Source: Neodiprion pinetum | Lineage: Eukaryota > Arthropoda > Insecta > Hymenoptera > Diprionidae | Direction: 5' to 3' | Assembly: GCF_021155775.2 (NCBI RefSeq) | Contig: NC_060234.1 | Coordinates: forward strand, 21,942,026 to 22,006,025 | Length of the DNA stretch: 64,000 nucleotides | In this document: piece after piece, positions 1 through 9,998 of the stretch | Layout of the letters: every line of letters starts with the position of its first letter | Position numbering within the stretch: the stretch's first letter is position 1 | The notes under the pieces: generated by a model | Databases searched by the model: none | Told to the model about the DNA's origin: nothing | Seen by the model: the letters and a program-made list of their open reading frames with translations, nothing else | Translations under genes and position numbers: made by a program

Positions 1-292
1 CATTGTTTTGTGGTATACTAGGGTGGTGATGAAGACGGCGTAAATTAGAGCTGCTCCCTGTCCGGCTGGAGGTGAGATTGCCAAGAGTTCTAGCTGAAGC
101 CAAGTTATCCGTCAAGTTACTTGACGAAGGTGTTGTCCTATTCTCGATTTCTGACACACTTGACGTGTTCGGCAATGCACGGGCTGAGTTCTGAGATGCG
201 GCGGTGCTCAACGGGTTGTTAGCCAATGTAGAGACGCTATTTTGAGGCGTACCACCACTCGTCGATACATTCTGATCACGGTGCACCAAAAT
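1..292 (-). CDS. Stk40: Stk40 candidate coding exon 6 (partial)
   Basis: After acceptor TGATGTAG the minus strand stays open in phase 0 for all 292 bases to the window edge. It encodes a Ser/Thr/Asn-rich tail starting ILVHRDQNVSTSGG and ending near HHHPSIPQN. It has no ATG, so it is easily missed. Support is the phase match with exon 5 and the open frame. There is no recognised domain, and vertebrate STK40 lacks such a tail. Confidence 0.6.
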   Translation of the reverse strand, partial: MLVHRDQNVSTSGGTPQNSVSTLANNPLSTAASQNSARALPNTSSVSEIENRTTPSSSNLTDNLASARTLGNLTSSRTGSSSNLRRLHHHPSIPQNN

Positions 293-2777
293 CTACATCA
301 AATAATAAGACAGTAGAGATTCAAAAGTATCAGCCTTTTCTTATCAATCAAATTTGCAATCTGGTTTGTATTACCTGATTTGTGGTGATAGATCTGCTCC
401 TTGAGTTGCCTCTTAATCTAAGAAGAACACCTTCTCTTCTGTTAGGACTCTGTGCATGTGATCTTTGATTATCTCTTGGAATGAGATGCTTAAACCTAGA
501 AAATTCAGCGGGAGTTAACTCTCGGGCATCTGAGCCCACTCTGTGAAGCGGGATCTGACTATAAGGCCTTCGTTGTGGAACTAAAGGGCTTTGCTGTTGT
601 CTCATCATCTTTTCCATTTGCTCCTGTAATGAAATTAATAGTGATTCATTATTTGTAAGTTTCAACTTCCAATTTCTTTGCTCTTTGCCTGAACTATATA
701 TTAGATATCTATATTTCCACTTATTCTTACCTGAAGTGTAACTTGTTTTGAAAAGTCACCCAACTTCTTATTACCACTATCTTGATTTTTTTTTTTATTT
801 CCCATACTGTTATCCTTGGTTACAGGCAATGGTGAAGGACTCAGTAGTGCTTGCTCACTGTTTTTATCTTTCATATCGTCTATGTCAGGAACTACTTGGA
901 GCTCTTCTCCTATTACATTAGGAACTTTTAATGTGGCTATTATGGTAGATAAGGCATCCAGCACTTTCATCGCAGTCAAACGTTTCTTTGGTTCGAGCAC
1001 TAACAGATTTCTTATTAGAGACACTGTCCCCTCGGATACTCTACTTTCACTGTGAAGACAGTAATTAATTAGCATTTGAATTAAAAGAAACGAAATAATT
1101 GATATAAGTCATATATACTTCGGGATGTGGTAGTTGGCTGCTTTTATTTTGCTGAACAATTGTGTTGGGTTACTGTCGTAAAATGGGAACTGCCCATAGA
1201 GCATCGTGAAGAGCACCACACCAAGTGCCCACATGTCAGATGGTTTTCCGAGGTACGGCTTACCACATAGAACATCGGGTGATATGTAAGCAGGTGAGCC
1301 CCGTTGATCTTTCAAGAGATCTTCTTCACTACTCAAGTGTTTCCCCAGGCAAAAATTCGTTATTGTTACCTGTGTAACAAGTTTTGTATTCGAAAGTGGA
1401 ATAAATCGAATAAGTTTAGTTTCAACTCTTGTTTTTCTCAATGCAAAAAGTTATCACTAAAATCGAAAACACAGTGATTTGAATTTATATTGAATTATCG
1501 GGATGGTTTGATCCCCCAATTTTAATAAAACTGAAAACTGGATGTCACATTACAGATTTAAAGAATTGTAATATTTTTGAGACATACTTTTCTTGTCCTA
1601 CGATTCAGAACTATATTTCCCAATTTCAGATCTCTGTGCACAATGTTTTTCATATGAAGACAAGCGACTATTCTAACAGTGTCGGAAAATATGAGCAAAG
1701 TTTCTCTCTCTGATAATTTCTTCTCCTTTATCACATGGTGCTGTAAATTGAGCATTTCGTCATTTTTTGGATTGAAATCGTGAGCAGTTAGACAATCCAG
1801 TACAAGACACAGGCGACGTTTTACTTTCCCTGTATACACGGCGCCAGATGGCATGCTCTTTTCTTCTAAGGCGCAATCCTGTAGAGTAAAACAAAATGAT
1901 TATGTATGAAAGTTACATGTGTGCCATTTGAAAAGCAAATAAATACTTTAAAAAATCCATGGTGATGCACAACGCCATCTTGGCTGCAGAGGAGACTTAG
2001 CAAAGAATATTCAGCATGCAGTAACATCTTTCCTTGTCGATCATCTTGTGTTTCATATTCATCTTCATCTTTCAAAGTGAGAATTTTAATCGTATAAAAC
2101 TTATCAGATCCTGCTCTACGTGCCAGACATTGGACGATGCTTTTCACGGGTGAAGTGCCAATTGGAGGTCCAAGCAAATAGGGACCAGCTTGTTTAGCAG
2201 AGTTTGAATTCACAGGTGTACCGGGCACAGGAACATGGAACGTAAGATTTCCTTTGCACCAGTTTGAGCCGGAGGCTTTGTCAAAAACAGAGCCCATTAT
2301 TTCCTCATTTTTAATCCATGATTTAAATTTCATTGCATCAAAGATATAGCTGTTGTCCTTAGCACTGCTAGAATTCAATTCAGGTACTTGATGAACCTTT
2401 TCAGCATCATTTCTAGATTCAGGGTTGCTGTTAGACTCCTTAATTTCTTCTGTATTATTGTCATTGTTCGAGGATCCCTGGCTACTCGCTGCAATTATTC
2501 CACTTAATTGAATCTCGGAAGACAAGCTACTGCTCTCGCCGCTTTGACCTCTAGTTAGAATATCACGATTTAAGGAATTATCTTCAATTGCAGAATTATT
2601 TTCTTCTATCGTGCTTAAAACTACCGTAGAATCTGTGCCGCTCGAAACAAGGTCTATCACACTGTCCTGGCTCAAAATGTTGTCCTCTGTTTCTGCAGTG
2701 TCCATTATGTCGTAATTGTTCATCAATATGTTTGACGAGGCACTTGACGGGCCAGCAACATTTTCCAAAGTGAGCAT
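1..2777 (-). CDS. Stk40: Serine/threonine-protein kinase 40 (Stk40) pseudokinase, 3'-partial
   Basis: Coding exons on the minus strand are 2777-1947, 1878-1588, 1369-1119, 1049-731, 623-375 and 292-1 (open at the edge), giving at least 744 residues. All junctions are GT-AG with matching phase. Residues 1 to about 190 are a Ser/Asn/acidic low-complexity leader. The kinase-homology domain runs from about 200 to 500. It has a degenerate glycine loop, the lysine in YTIKIL, HRDLKLGN at about 358-365, and NFC where active kinases have DFG (about 379-381). APE-like SPAYISPDV and DMWALGVVLF follow. These features are those of the STK40/SgK495 family, a pseudokinase that does not bind ATP normally and is linked to the COP1 ubiquitin ligase. 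VPDID at about 511-515, preceded by Glu residues, fits the COP1 Val-Pro motif (inference). Vertebrate STK40 has about 435 residues, so this form is longer at both ends. The family assignment is firm; exact terminal exons are less so. Confidence 0.93.
375..623 (-). CDS. Stk40: Stk40 coding exon 5
   Basis: This exon encodes EQMEKMMRQQ, then VPQRRPYSQIP and LHRVGSDARELT. It matches the conserved C-terminal tail of STK40 (vertebrate form VPKRQ...RRLGHDAQPMT). The acceptor is TTACAG at 625-624. The donor is CAG/GTAATA after TTNQ. If that donor is not used, the protein ends 10 residues later at a stop. Confidence 0.85.
731..1049 (-). CDS. Stk40: Stk40 coding exon 4
   Basis: The first base completes an Asn codon. 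The exon then encodes ESRVSEGTVSLIRNLLVLEP, the end of the kinase-homology fold, and ELQVVPDIDD, which aligns with the conserved post-kinase VPDIDD of vertebrate STK40. It ends in CAG before donor GTAAGA. Confidence 0.9.
1119..1369 (-). CDS. Stk40: Stk40 coding exon 3
   Basis: This exon starts VTITNFCLGKHL, where the DFG position reads NFC, and continues through DQRGSPAYISPDV and the alpha-F segment DMWALGVVLFTMLYGQFPF. It ends two bases into a codon before donor GTATAT. The preceding acceptor is ACACAG at 1371-1370. Confidence 0.9.
1588..1878 (-). CDS. Stk40: Stk40 coding exon 2
   Basis: This exon encodes residues 278-374, DCALEEKS through NRRTRK. It carries the alpha-E region and the catalytic-loop HRDLKLGN. 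The acceptor CTCTACAG is at 1880-1879 and the donor GTATGT begins at 1587. Both junctions are phase 0. Confidence 0.9.
1947..2777 (-). CDS. Stk40: Stk40 coding exon 1
   Basis: This exon encodes residues 1-277, from the ATG at 2777 (starting MLTLENVAG) to GFFK, and ends at the donor GTATTT (1946 downward). The reading frame runs on to 1866 past the donor but loses family similarity there. A candidate 5' UTR acceptor, TTTCAG/CAGACACA, lies 8 bases before the ATG (exon edge 2785). It would pair with a CAG/GTAGGT donor at 2966/2965. The N-terminal half is acidic and rich in Ser and Asn. Confidence 0.9.
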
Positions 2778-2785
2778 TGTGTCTG

Positions 2786-4814
2786 CTGAAATGATTCATT
2801 ACAAGGGAGAAAAAAAATTTTAGAACGGTTAAACAGGCGAGATCTTTCGTACACCGTTAAAGCTTGTCAATTGTATGTTGTGACTCTCAAAACCAAGCAG
2901 ATTTGTTATAACCGAATTTTACGTTGATGACAACCAAATTTTGTGAGATTGGACTTGCTACCTACCTGAAATGATTATAGATAGAAGCTAAATTGGCATA
3001 GGAACAATAAGGGTGGCAAAAAGTAGAAATAGATGTTAGAAAAAAAAATAAATAAAAAAAAAAAGGTAATATTTGTCAACTTGTATAACCCTATTTACCG
3101 AGCTATCTACCGTTGGCAATTACGACACGTAGAAGTTGTCTGGCTGCTGTACCTCTGACGATTAATGTCATATTTCAAAGGCAGATTTATGTAGGTGAGG
3201 CATACTGCAGGCAAAAACTGAATGATCTGTATCCAATTTTATTAATACATCGTCATGCTACATACTATCTATGTATGTTTTTGTAATATAAAGTACACGT
3301 AACAAGTTCACAGTCACAAGTCGCAATATTTCGCAATATGACTGTTTGCATAAACAAATTATTAAAGTTTCACTTGTTTTCTTTTGAGCACGGCGCACGA
3401 AGTATGGAGGTGAAATATCTGCTGCTGCATTTTGTTGCTGCGGTTTGAAATAGATGCAAGAATTTGACATCGACTAGTCATTTTGTATTCCCATGAGCGA
3501 GTCAGTAAAGATGGTAAATATAGGACACTGCCTTTACCCTTCTGTTCTACCGTTTTCAGAAGCGTTTGCTATAATACGTTGTCAGTTGTCACCACGGTGT
3601 TATATGCAGGCATAAAGACTAAGTAGGGAGGAGGAACTCAAATGGGTGAATTGCACGGTCTGTGAATTGACAAAATCTGCCCACTAAAATTTTACAAGAA
3701 GCGTCGCTAGTGTTCCTTTTATACCAATGCGTGATTGGTTACAGGAATGTCCAAGATCGACTAATTGATACATATCTTTCGAAAAGACCAAGTATTTTGC
3801 CTGTGCGTTGCTTTTTACTAAAATCCCGATGAACTGAATAGTGTTAATTTTTATTTCAATCTTATGAATATTCAGTTTCGCCTGATGTCGCATGTTACGG
3901 CAATCCTCTAAACATTAGATCTCGTTGCGGGTAGTTCATGTGATGTTTTCACCCGGCCGTAGAAGCCGTAGTGATATATGAAATAGAGCGTAAGCAAGGG
4001 CGTAAGCGTCCCGTGAACGGATTTCAATCGGTTCTCTAAAGCACAGAAGGTAATAGTTCTGCCGCCTTCTCTGTCGCACTGCCCACGTTGGCAGCGGCTG
4101 CGGCGCAGCGGGTCGGCAGGGTGGCAGGGGGGGAGGTGGGGGAGTAGCTAAGCGGGTGCGTGTGCTACCCCCACTCTACGGAAAGACCGACGGGGGGGGG
4201 GGGGGGGGGGGATCTTCCGTCCTTCAGAGAACAGATTTTCAACTCTTCTGAGCGCCGTGCGGCATCAGTCAATTCCGAACAATCGGAGCGAAATTATGTG
4301 CTCTCAGTATCAGTTCAACATTCAGGCCACATTTTTCAGGTTGCGTCACGTTGTTCGATCAGTGTAACATGTTTCCACCGTAATCATCTGTGAATAACAC
4401 ACGAGGAGCAGCGTGTAGCCTGAAGAAAAACAGAGTTACTAAAATAAAAACATCCTGCGAACGTTGAAGGTGAATCTGGTGTCCCGAGTTTCTATTGTTT
4501 TACGTAACTTCGGATTTCAGTGATGCGTATTTTTGTCTCTGTGCGTTGAGTGTCAATATAATTATTTTTTTTGGTTGATTTTCGGCAAATTCGCAGTTGC
4601 GTTGTTAGCAAGTTTATTCAGTCGTTTCAAACAGATAGCTTCAGCACAAAAAGTGAGTATAGAATCGAGTGCTAGTACTATTGCAATGCGGATTTTTGGA
4701 TTATGAGAGATTAGTGAAGATCTGAGTTATGTGAAAAGTGCGTTGCTTCACCAATAAACCTGAGATGCTACAAGAACTACTACGTGTAAAAGTGTGGAGC
4801 AGCCCAGAGTCGAG
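2786..4814. promoter_or_regulatory. Stk40/homer head-to-head spacer and GC-rich promoter core
   Basis: No coding exon was found. Stk40 leaves to the left and homer to the right. The segment at about 3950-4260 is distinctly GC-rich (GCAGCGGCTGCGGCGCAGCG near 4091) in an AT-rich neighbourhood and includes a 20-base G run at 4192-4211. This is a likely bidirectional promoter. A probable non-coding first exon of homer ends at 4814 in CGAG before GTAACA; its start cannot be fixed. Short reading frames here look like chance. Confidence 0.45.
4192..4211 (+). repeat. Poly-G tract, 20 bases
   Basis: An uninterrupted G homopolymer (C on the minus strand) inside the GC-rich promoter core. The length is prone to sequencing or assembly error. 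It could form a G-quadruplex on the plus strand. Confidence 0.95.
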
Positions 4815-4925
4815 GTAACAATATTTATTTTAATTATTGATTGATAATTCAAGGAGGCACATAATCTGAAAACTGAAAAGCCAATTTGATAAATTAATTC
4901 AAGTATTCTGTTTTGTTTTTCACAG

Positions 4926-4973
4926 ATTAAAGCAGAGACTTCCGAGCAACTTTTCCATTTCTCGGCAACGTTG
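4926..4973 (+). other. homer: Candidate non-coding leader exon, probably homer
   Basis: A 48-base block is bounded by TTTTTCACAG and the strong donor GTGAGT. It lies 111 bases after another good donor (GTAACA at 4815). It contains no ATG. The next plus-strand gene with an unexplained 5' end is homer, so a spliced homer 5' UTR is the simplest reading. This is inferred from splice signals alone. Confidence 0.4.
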
Positions 4974-7900
4974 GTGAGTTTGCATGTGTTAGGTTATGGG
5001 TATTTCCCTGGCATTCCTCTGTCACGTGGCGTGGCGGTAACAATTGTTACACAAATCTTCGATTTCTTAGCTGCATGGTTAGGCTCATTCACGATAGCAA
5101 CGTGCTTAACTTTCAGTCGAATAATTTTTTTTTCGTAATGCAATTTACCATAGCTTACTTAAAGTTAGAAATTTTACACGTTGCTAAAAGTGGAATGAGC
5201 ATCGCGACAGGTAACCATGGCTTACTCGGCACTCGCGAGATCGAATTGTGTTTCGTAACTGATGTAATAATCTACGTTTGAATTTACCGATGATGCCGTT
5301 TAAGTGGTGGGTTCACCTGAGGTTTGAACATATTCAATTATTCACGTTATGGTTAAATTGATGAAATTCCAAAGTCTGGCATAACGTAACGTAATCAAAT
5401 TGCATTTTACATTATATATCATTTTCAATCTTTTAACAGCCAACCAGTATTGATCAACTGCAGGCTTAGCTCGCTTAGAAAAATGCTAATTGGCATTCAG
5501 GATGTTTTTAATCACTTTTACAAAAGGTTAATGTACCGATAGTCTGCCAACATTTACTAAAATAATAAATGCAATATTAAAGTTGGCGGGATACAACCGC
5601 GATACTGTATTCCGAGTAAGCAGACCACGATACAAAAACATTTTGCTCCCAACAGGTAACCAACGAAAATGTAAGTCAGCGACCACGGCGCAAATGATGA
5701 AGAATGATGTGTGTTGGAAAAAATGGAGAATCGTTTAGGTCGAATATAGGTAACCGGGTAAGTAGGTGGACGTTTTGGGATTCGTCGCGGGGTTTATGCA
5801 TGAGTGTATGAATCTCTCTTTTCCGTTGGGTGGCTTCGTTGAGAAACAGGCGAGGGTAGGAAGGTCGCGATGTACCGTGATGTTACTAACTTTTGTAATC
5901 CACAGCGTCAAACGATCACAGACCTTTTTTCTCCCAAAAGACTCCGTATTCGAGTCTCGCGACCAATTGTAAGCATTTTAATGTTAATAAGATTGAATTC
6001 TTTTCATTCATTTCTTGTGACTCTGCAACGATTTTTCGGTCGTTATGCAATTCATTATTTAGTCATTACCGATCGTTATTCCATTCAATTGATCTCTGTG
6101 ATCGTCTGAGTGGGCAAAACGCATCTCTGGACCATCTATCGCGTTCCGTGGTACGCTAGATGGGGAGAGATGCTGAGCTCGAAGACTTCGCGTCGAAGAG
6201 GACCACCGACCGTCACGCTACACAATAATGCATGCCTTCCAACCTCACTCCTCATTTCAATTCCATTTGTAATCTGAGAACAACAATCCGCATAGCAGTG
6301 TATCTGATATCTAAAAGATGCAGATGCGGATTGGGTTTCTACAGAATTTTTGGGTCTAGTCCCACATACTAAGAATTTTTTGACAGTTCGATCTTTTGCG
6401 CCTTGTTGCGCGTAGTTGAATCACGAGAATTGGACGCAACTTCATGCGCGTAAATTGATAATGGAATTGGACACGGTTTTTTGCGCGTCGATTTTGCAAA
6501 TAGTATATAAAAAAGTTGCGCACTCTCGATGTGCTGATTTTTCAGCTCTTCGGTCAATTTTTTGACGAATAATAAAGTTTTCAAGTTCCACGGCACCTTC
6601 TGCGCGTGGACTTAATACCCTTCAATTATAAGAGAAAGTGCGGCATTTGAAAACGAGCGCTCAACGCGCATGAACATGAATCTCGGTAGTATATGCTGAT
6701 AGTGGAAAATTTTTGCGTAAGTATTTGTGAAATATATATGAAATGTACAGAAATACTCGTTTAACTGATCGTATTATTTTCTGTTTCAGGGCAACAAAAC
6801 CAATTTTTTAACAAATGCACTGAGAATTATAAAATGTTCAGTCGAAAAAGTTATTCACTTTAATAACTCAAAGAAGCATGATATGTCAATTCAAAAAGTT
6901 CAGAATGTTTGTTATTTGTCAATACAATTAATAATTGATGTAATGAATATTAAAGCGCATATCATGCTGAACTCGACCCATTTTTTGTCAGTGTATGACT
7001 TATGTGACTGTGCAAACTATTCCTTCGCCTGTTTCAGTTAATAAAACTTTTTGTTTGTTTCAGCTAATAAAACCTTTTATCTGTTTCAGCTAATCAAGCT
7101 TTTTGTCTGATTCAGCTAATTAATTTGTTTCTTCTTTCGTTAATTATATTTTTTACTTATCTAATCTAAGTATATTTTTGTGTGTATTGCCATGTCACTA
7201 ATTATATTTTCATTTGTTCCAGATAACTCAGTTTTATCGTCTCTACCGAAAAATTAACGTTTTACCTTTTAGGCTTAGGTCTGGTTCAGGTCTGGTTCAG
7301 GTACAGTGATCTTGTTTTCATCGATACACTGATTTAGCGATGTAGTTCTGAATCATCATGATATCAAGAAATAGTAAAATTTATTCAGCTGTAGTTTCTT
7401 TTTAATAGTTTTACAGTCTTTTATTGCTCTGTCGTATTTTGGTGGTTGTGCTTATTCTACTCCGATTTGTTTCCATTTCATGAAAGATTTCTCTATCGTC
7501 ATCCGATAGGTAAATGCTAAGATCTTATAGCGATTCGTGTTTTCGATCTGGGTTTAGTTGTTGATTGTTTTGCGTATTCACCAGGTTCTCGGTTATAGTG
7601 TTTACCTCATACCTCATAAGAAAAAAACCCGTGCGTGAACATCCAAAGTCAATCGCCGTTCGCATATAAGATGAAAACAATCACCCTTCATTCATAATTA
7701 AAACAAACATCTTTCATCCATAATTAAATCATTCATATTTCATCGATAATCAACAGTTTGCGGGTTATATGAACTGAAAAATTTCGAAGCAACTGCGAAT
7801 ATACGCGAGTACAAATTGATTGGGAGAACCAATTTATCATAATTTACATGTGAAAAAAGGTTATCCACAATTTTTCGAAGAACGTGTAAGATCGATCTTA

Positions 7901-9241
7901 CAAGTATTCTCCGTGGAGTAGGCCTACTGGGGATACCACGTAAAAAAAAACGCGCACTGGGTGCTCTACCGCTTGCGGCGGTGCGGAAACGAGCATAAGT
8001 GAACTTAATTTCACTGGTCAAATACGAACATATTGTAGTTTTTCAAATGACAATTTTATCCTCGTGTAAATTTACCTCATCGTCAATAAAACTCATGCTT
8101 TGATAATGTGTAACGCAGGTGAAATCGTAATACCTTCGGATTTCTCTAGTTTAGTCAAAGTGAATTCCGCGTAAATACATTTTTCTTCTTCATGAATTTC
8201 ATTTTTCAATTAAAGTCCACAAAGTGCACATACCTTTGGCAATTCAGAGTTTGGCAAGTCCAGCATCTTTCTCCCCCGCTCGATCATTCGTAGTCGACAG
8301 ACTAAAATCGTTGAATTGTGAAATTCGAAAATTTTACTCGCTATTCACTGAACAACTCTATTTTTCGGAGAAATTATTTCAATTTCAATTGCCTATCCGG
8401 CACAGCATTCCCAGTATTTCTTTCTTGAACTTTTTATATTATAAGAATTTGTAAAAAATCACGGAAATCTAACGTCAGTTATGAAATTATTTCTATATAT
8501 CAGCTGCATCTTCTTTTGGAATGAAGATATTAGCGTTGACTGAAGATACATATTATTTTTCCAGTTAATGGTGCGAGTGAAGTATTAAACATGTATACAG
8601 AAATTACATAAGGTACATGTAGGATCAACTATATGTATGTTCATTCTTAGATTAACTTCTTCGACTATGTCTCCCATCCTCTGCATTATGAAAGGGTCTC
8701 TAACGCTGTTAACAGTAAACCAGGTGCATGTTTATTGTGCACCTATTTAGATAACATTATATTTGTCGATCCGATGGAGTTGAATTCACATTGCTGAATT
8801 TGGCTCAAATGAATTAGCGTAGTCGAAAAGTATATAGCGTCCATACGAGGTTATATGAAAATTTCTGTCTGCACCCGTTCATAATTCCGTAGGCATAATA
8901 TTCGACTCTGCATCACCTGGGTACACGCAGTGAGCGATGGTAACTAACATTAGTTTTTGTCCTTTTTGCGTACCGATCGCTTGCCCGATTGAATTGCGCG
9001 TGCAAGGAAGGACGCGGAGGACACCGCTTAACTTTTAGAGGACGGGGATGTGGGGTTCTTGGTCTCTTTGAGAAAATGCATAAAAAAGGTATCTAATACG
9101 TTAAAACTCTTATGGGTAAAGTGTCGATCATACGTTTGCTGCCGTATGCGGGTGTTCCTTAGGGTGTTCCCATCTTCTAAAGGTTAACGATGAATTTACC
9201 GCGTTCATTTTCTATTACAGGAGGTAAGATCGCGATGTCAC
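4974..9241 (+). other. Putative homer leader intron
   Basis: No coding exon could be supported in this AT-rich stretch, and the short reading frames on both strands have no recognisable product. Noted inside are a 26-bp tandem repeat (7030-7133), a duplicated 12-mer near 7270-7298 (GGTCTGGTTCAG), and a moderately GC-rich patch near 6100-6240. If the leader exons at 4.8-5.0 kb belong to homer, this is its first large intron. Confidence 0.4.
7030..7133 (+). repeat. 26-bp tandem repeat, four units
   Basis: Units start at 7030, 7056, 7082 and 7108 with exact 26-base spacing. Each begins TGTTTCAG or TGATTCAG, followed by TTAATAAAAC-like or CTAATAAAAC-like sequence and a T-rich end. The last unit is degenerate. 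Each unit therefore repeats a pyrimidine tract plus CAG, resembling a 3' splice site. Confidence 0.85.
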
Positions 9242-9535
9242 GCGCAACCCATAGGCTTATAAAGATAGACTGAGCGCTCTTATGAGCCGCTTGAAACAAA
9301 AATTTAAAGGACAGAAATATGCCGGGAGTACTCCTTCCTCTCTCTGACGATATTTGTGGCGGGGATCGAGGCGGTAGAGGAGAATGAGGCGAAATTATGC
9401 GCCTATAGATATAGCTGTTCCACTTCCACTGCGCCCTTGTCTCCCGCTATGAAACCGATTGAAAAGAGAGAGCAGTACTCCCGGCATATCTCTGTCCTTT
9501 TTCAGTACCTCTCTTTATAAGTCTATGGCGCAACC
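9242..9535. mobile_element. MITE with 8-bp target duplication (hAT- or P-like)
   Basis: GCGCAACC occurs directly at 9242-9249 and again at 9528-9535. Between them, 9250-9527 (278 bp) begins CATAGGCTTATAAAGATAG and ends with the inverted CTTTATAAGTCTATG. Subterminal inverted copies of GGACAGARATATGCCGGGAG follow. No transposase frame is present, so it is non-autonomous. An 8-bp duplication with CA...TG termini fits the hAT or P superfamilies; which one cannot be decided here. Confidence 0.85.
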
Positions 9536-9993
9536 GCAGTGCGTCGTTCGTTCTCGCCATAGAGTGCAGAAGGTATAGGCCAGCCCCCTGACAATCGACC
9601 AGATCCGCATACAGCAATAACGTCCCCCGCCACTACGTGGCGCTGGTAGTCGAGTGTGGATCGTTTACCGCGCCAAGCTACGTCTCATGTTTCGACCCTT
9701 TATTCCTAGTCCATGCCACGGAAGTATCTTTCTCGAGACGTAGTTTTTCCGAGATAAAGACGGTCATCTACGAAAGCGTACATTCATGTGCATAAAGCAC
9801 AGCGGATGGCGGCTGTCAACTGGTTGGTTCTTGCACTAAACAGGGTGGGATTTTACGCTAACAATTCTTGTCCCAACAATTCGCATCCTCTGAAATCAGC
9901 GCAGTGTTTCATTTCGTTTTGACCCGTTTATCGTACCTACGATGAGTTAGTGACGTTAGTAACAACCGTTTTATGACATCGGGAATAGAGACA
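9536..9993 (+). promoter_or_regulatory. homer: Region upstream of the homer start codon (5' UTR and/or promoter)
   Basis: No open frame leads into the ATG at 9994. Base composition is more balanced than in the flanks. A CAG-like acceptor cannot be fixed, so either the 5' UTR exon or an alternative promoter lies here. Confidence 0.35.
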
Positions 9994-9998
9994 ATGGG
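9994..9998 (+). CDS. homer: homer coding exon 1 (ATGGG only)
   Basis: ATGGG is followed directly by donor GTGAGT at 9999. Joined to T of the next exon it gives Met-Gly and then EQPIF, the standard start of Homer proteins. The context ACAATGG suits initiation. Only five coding bases lie in this exon. Confidence 0.85.

Noticed and set aside
2596..2799. 67-codon minus-strand frame overlapping Stk40 exon 1
   Set aside because: It is a shadow of the Stk40 coding frame; its extra 5' part crosses the probable 5' UTR acceptor.
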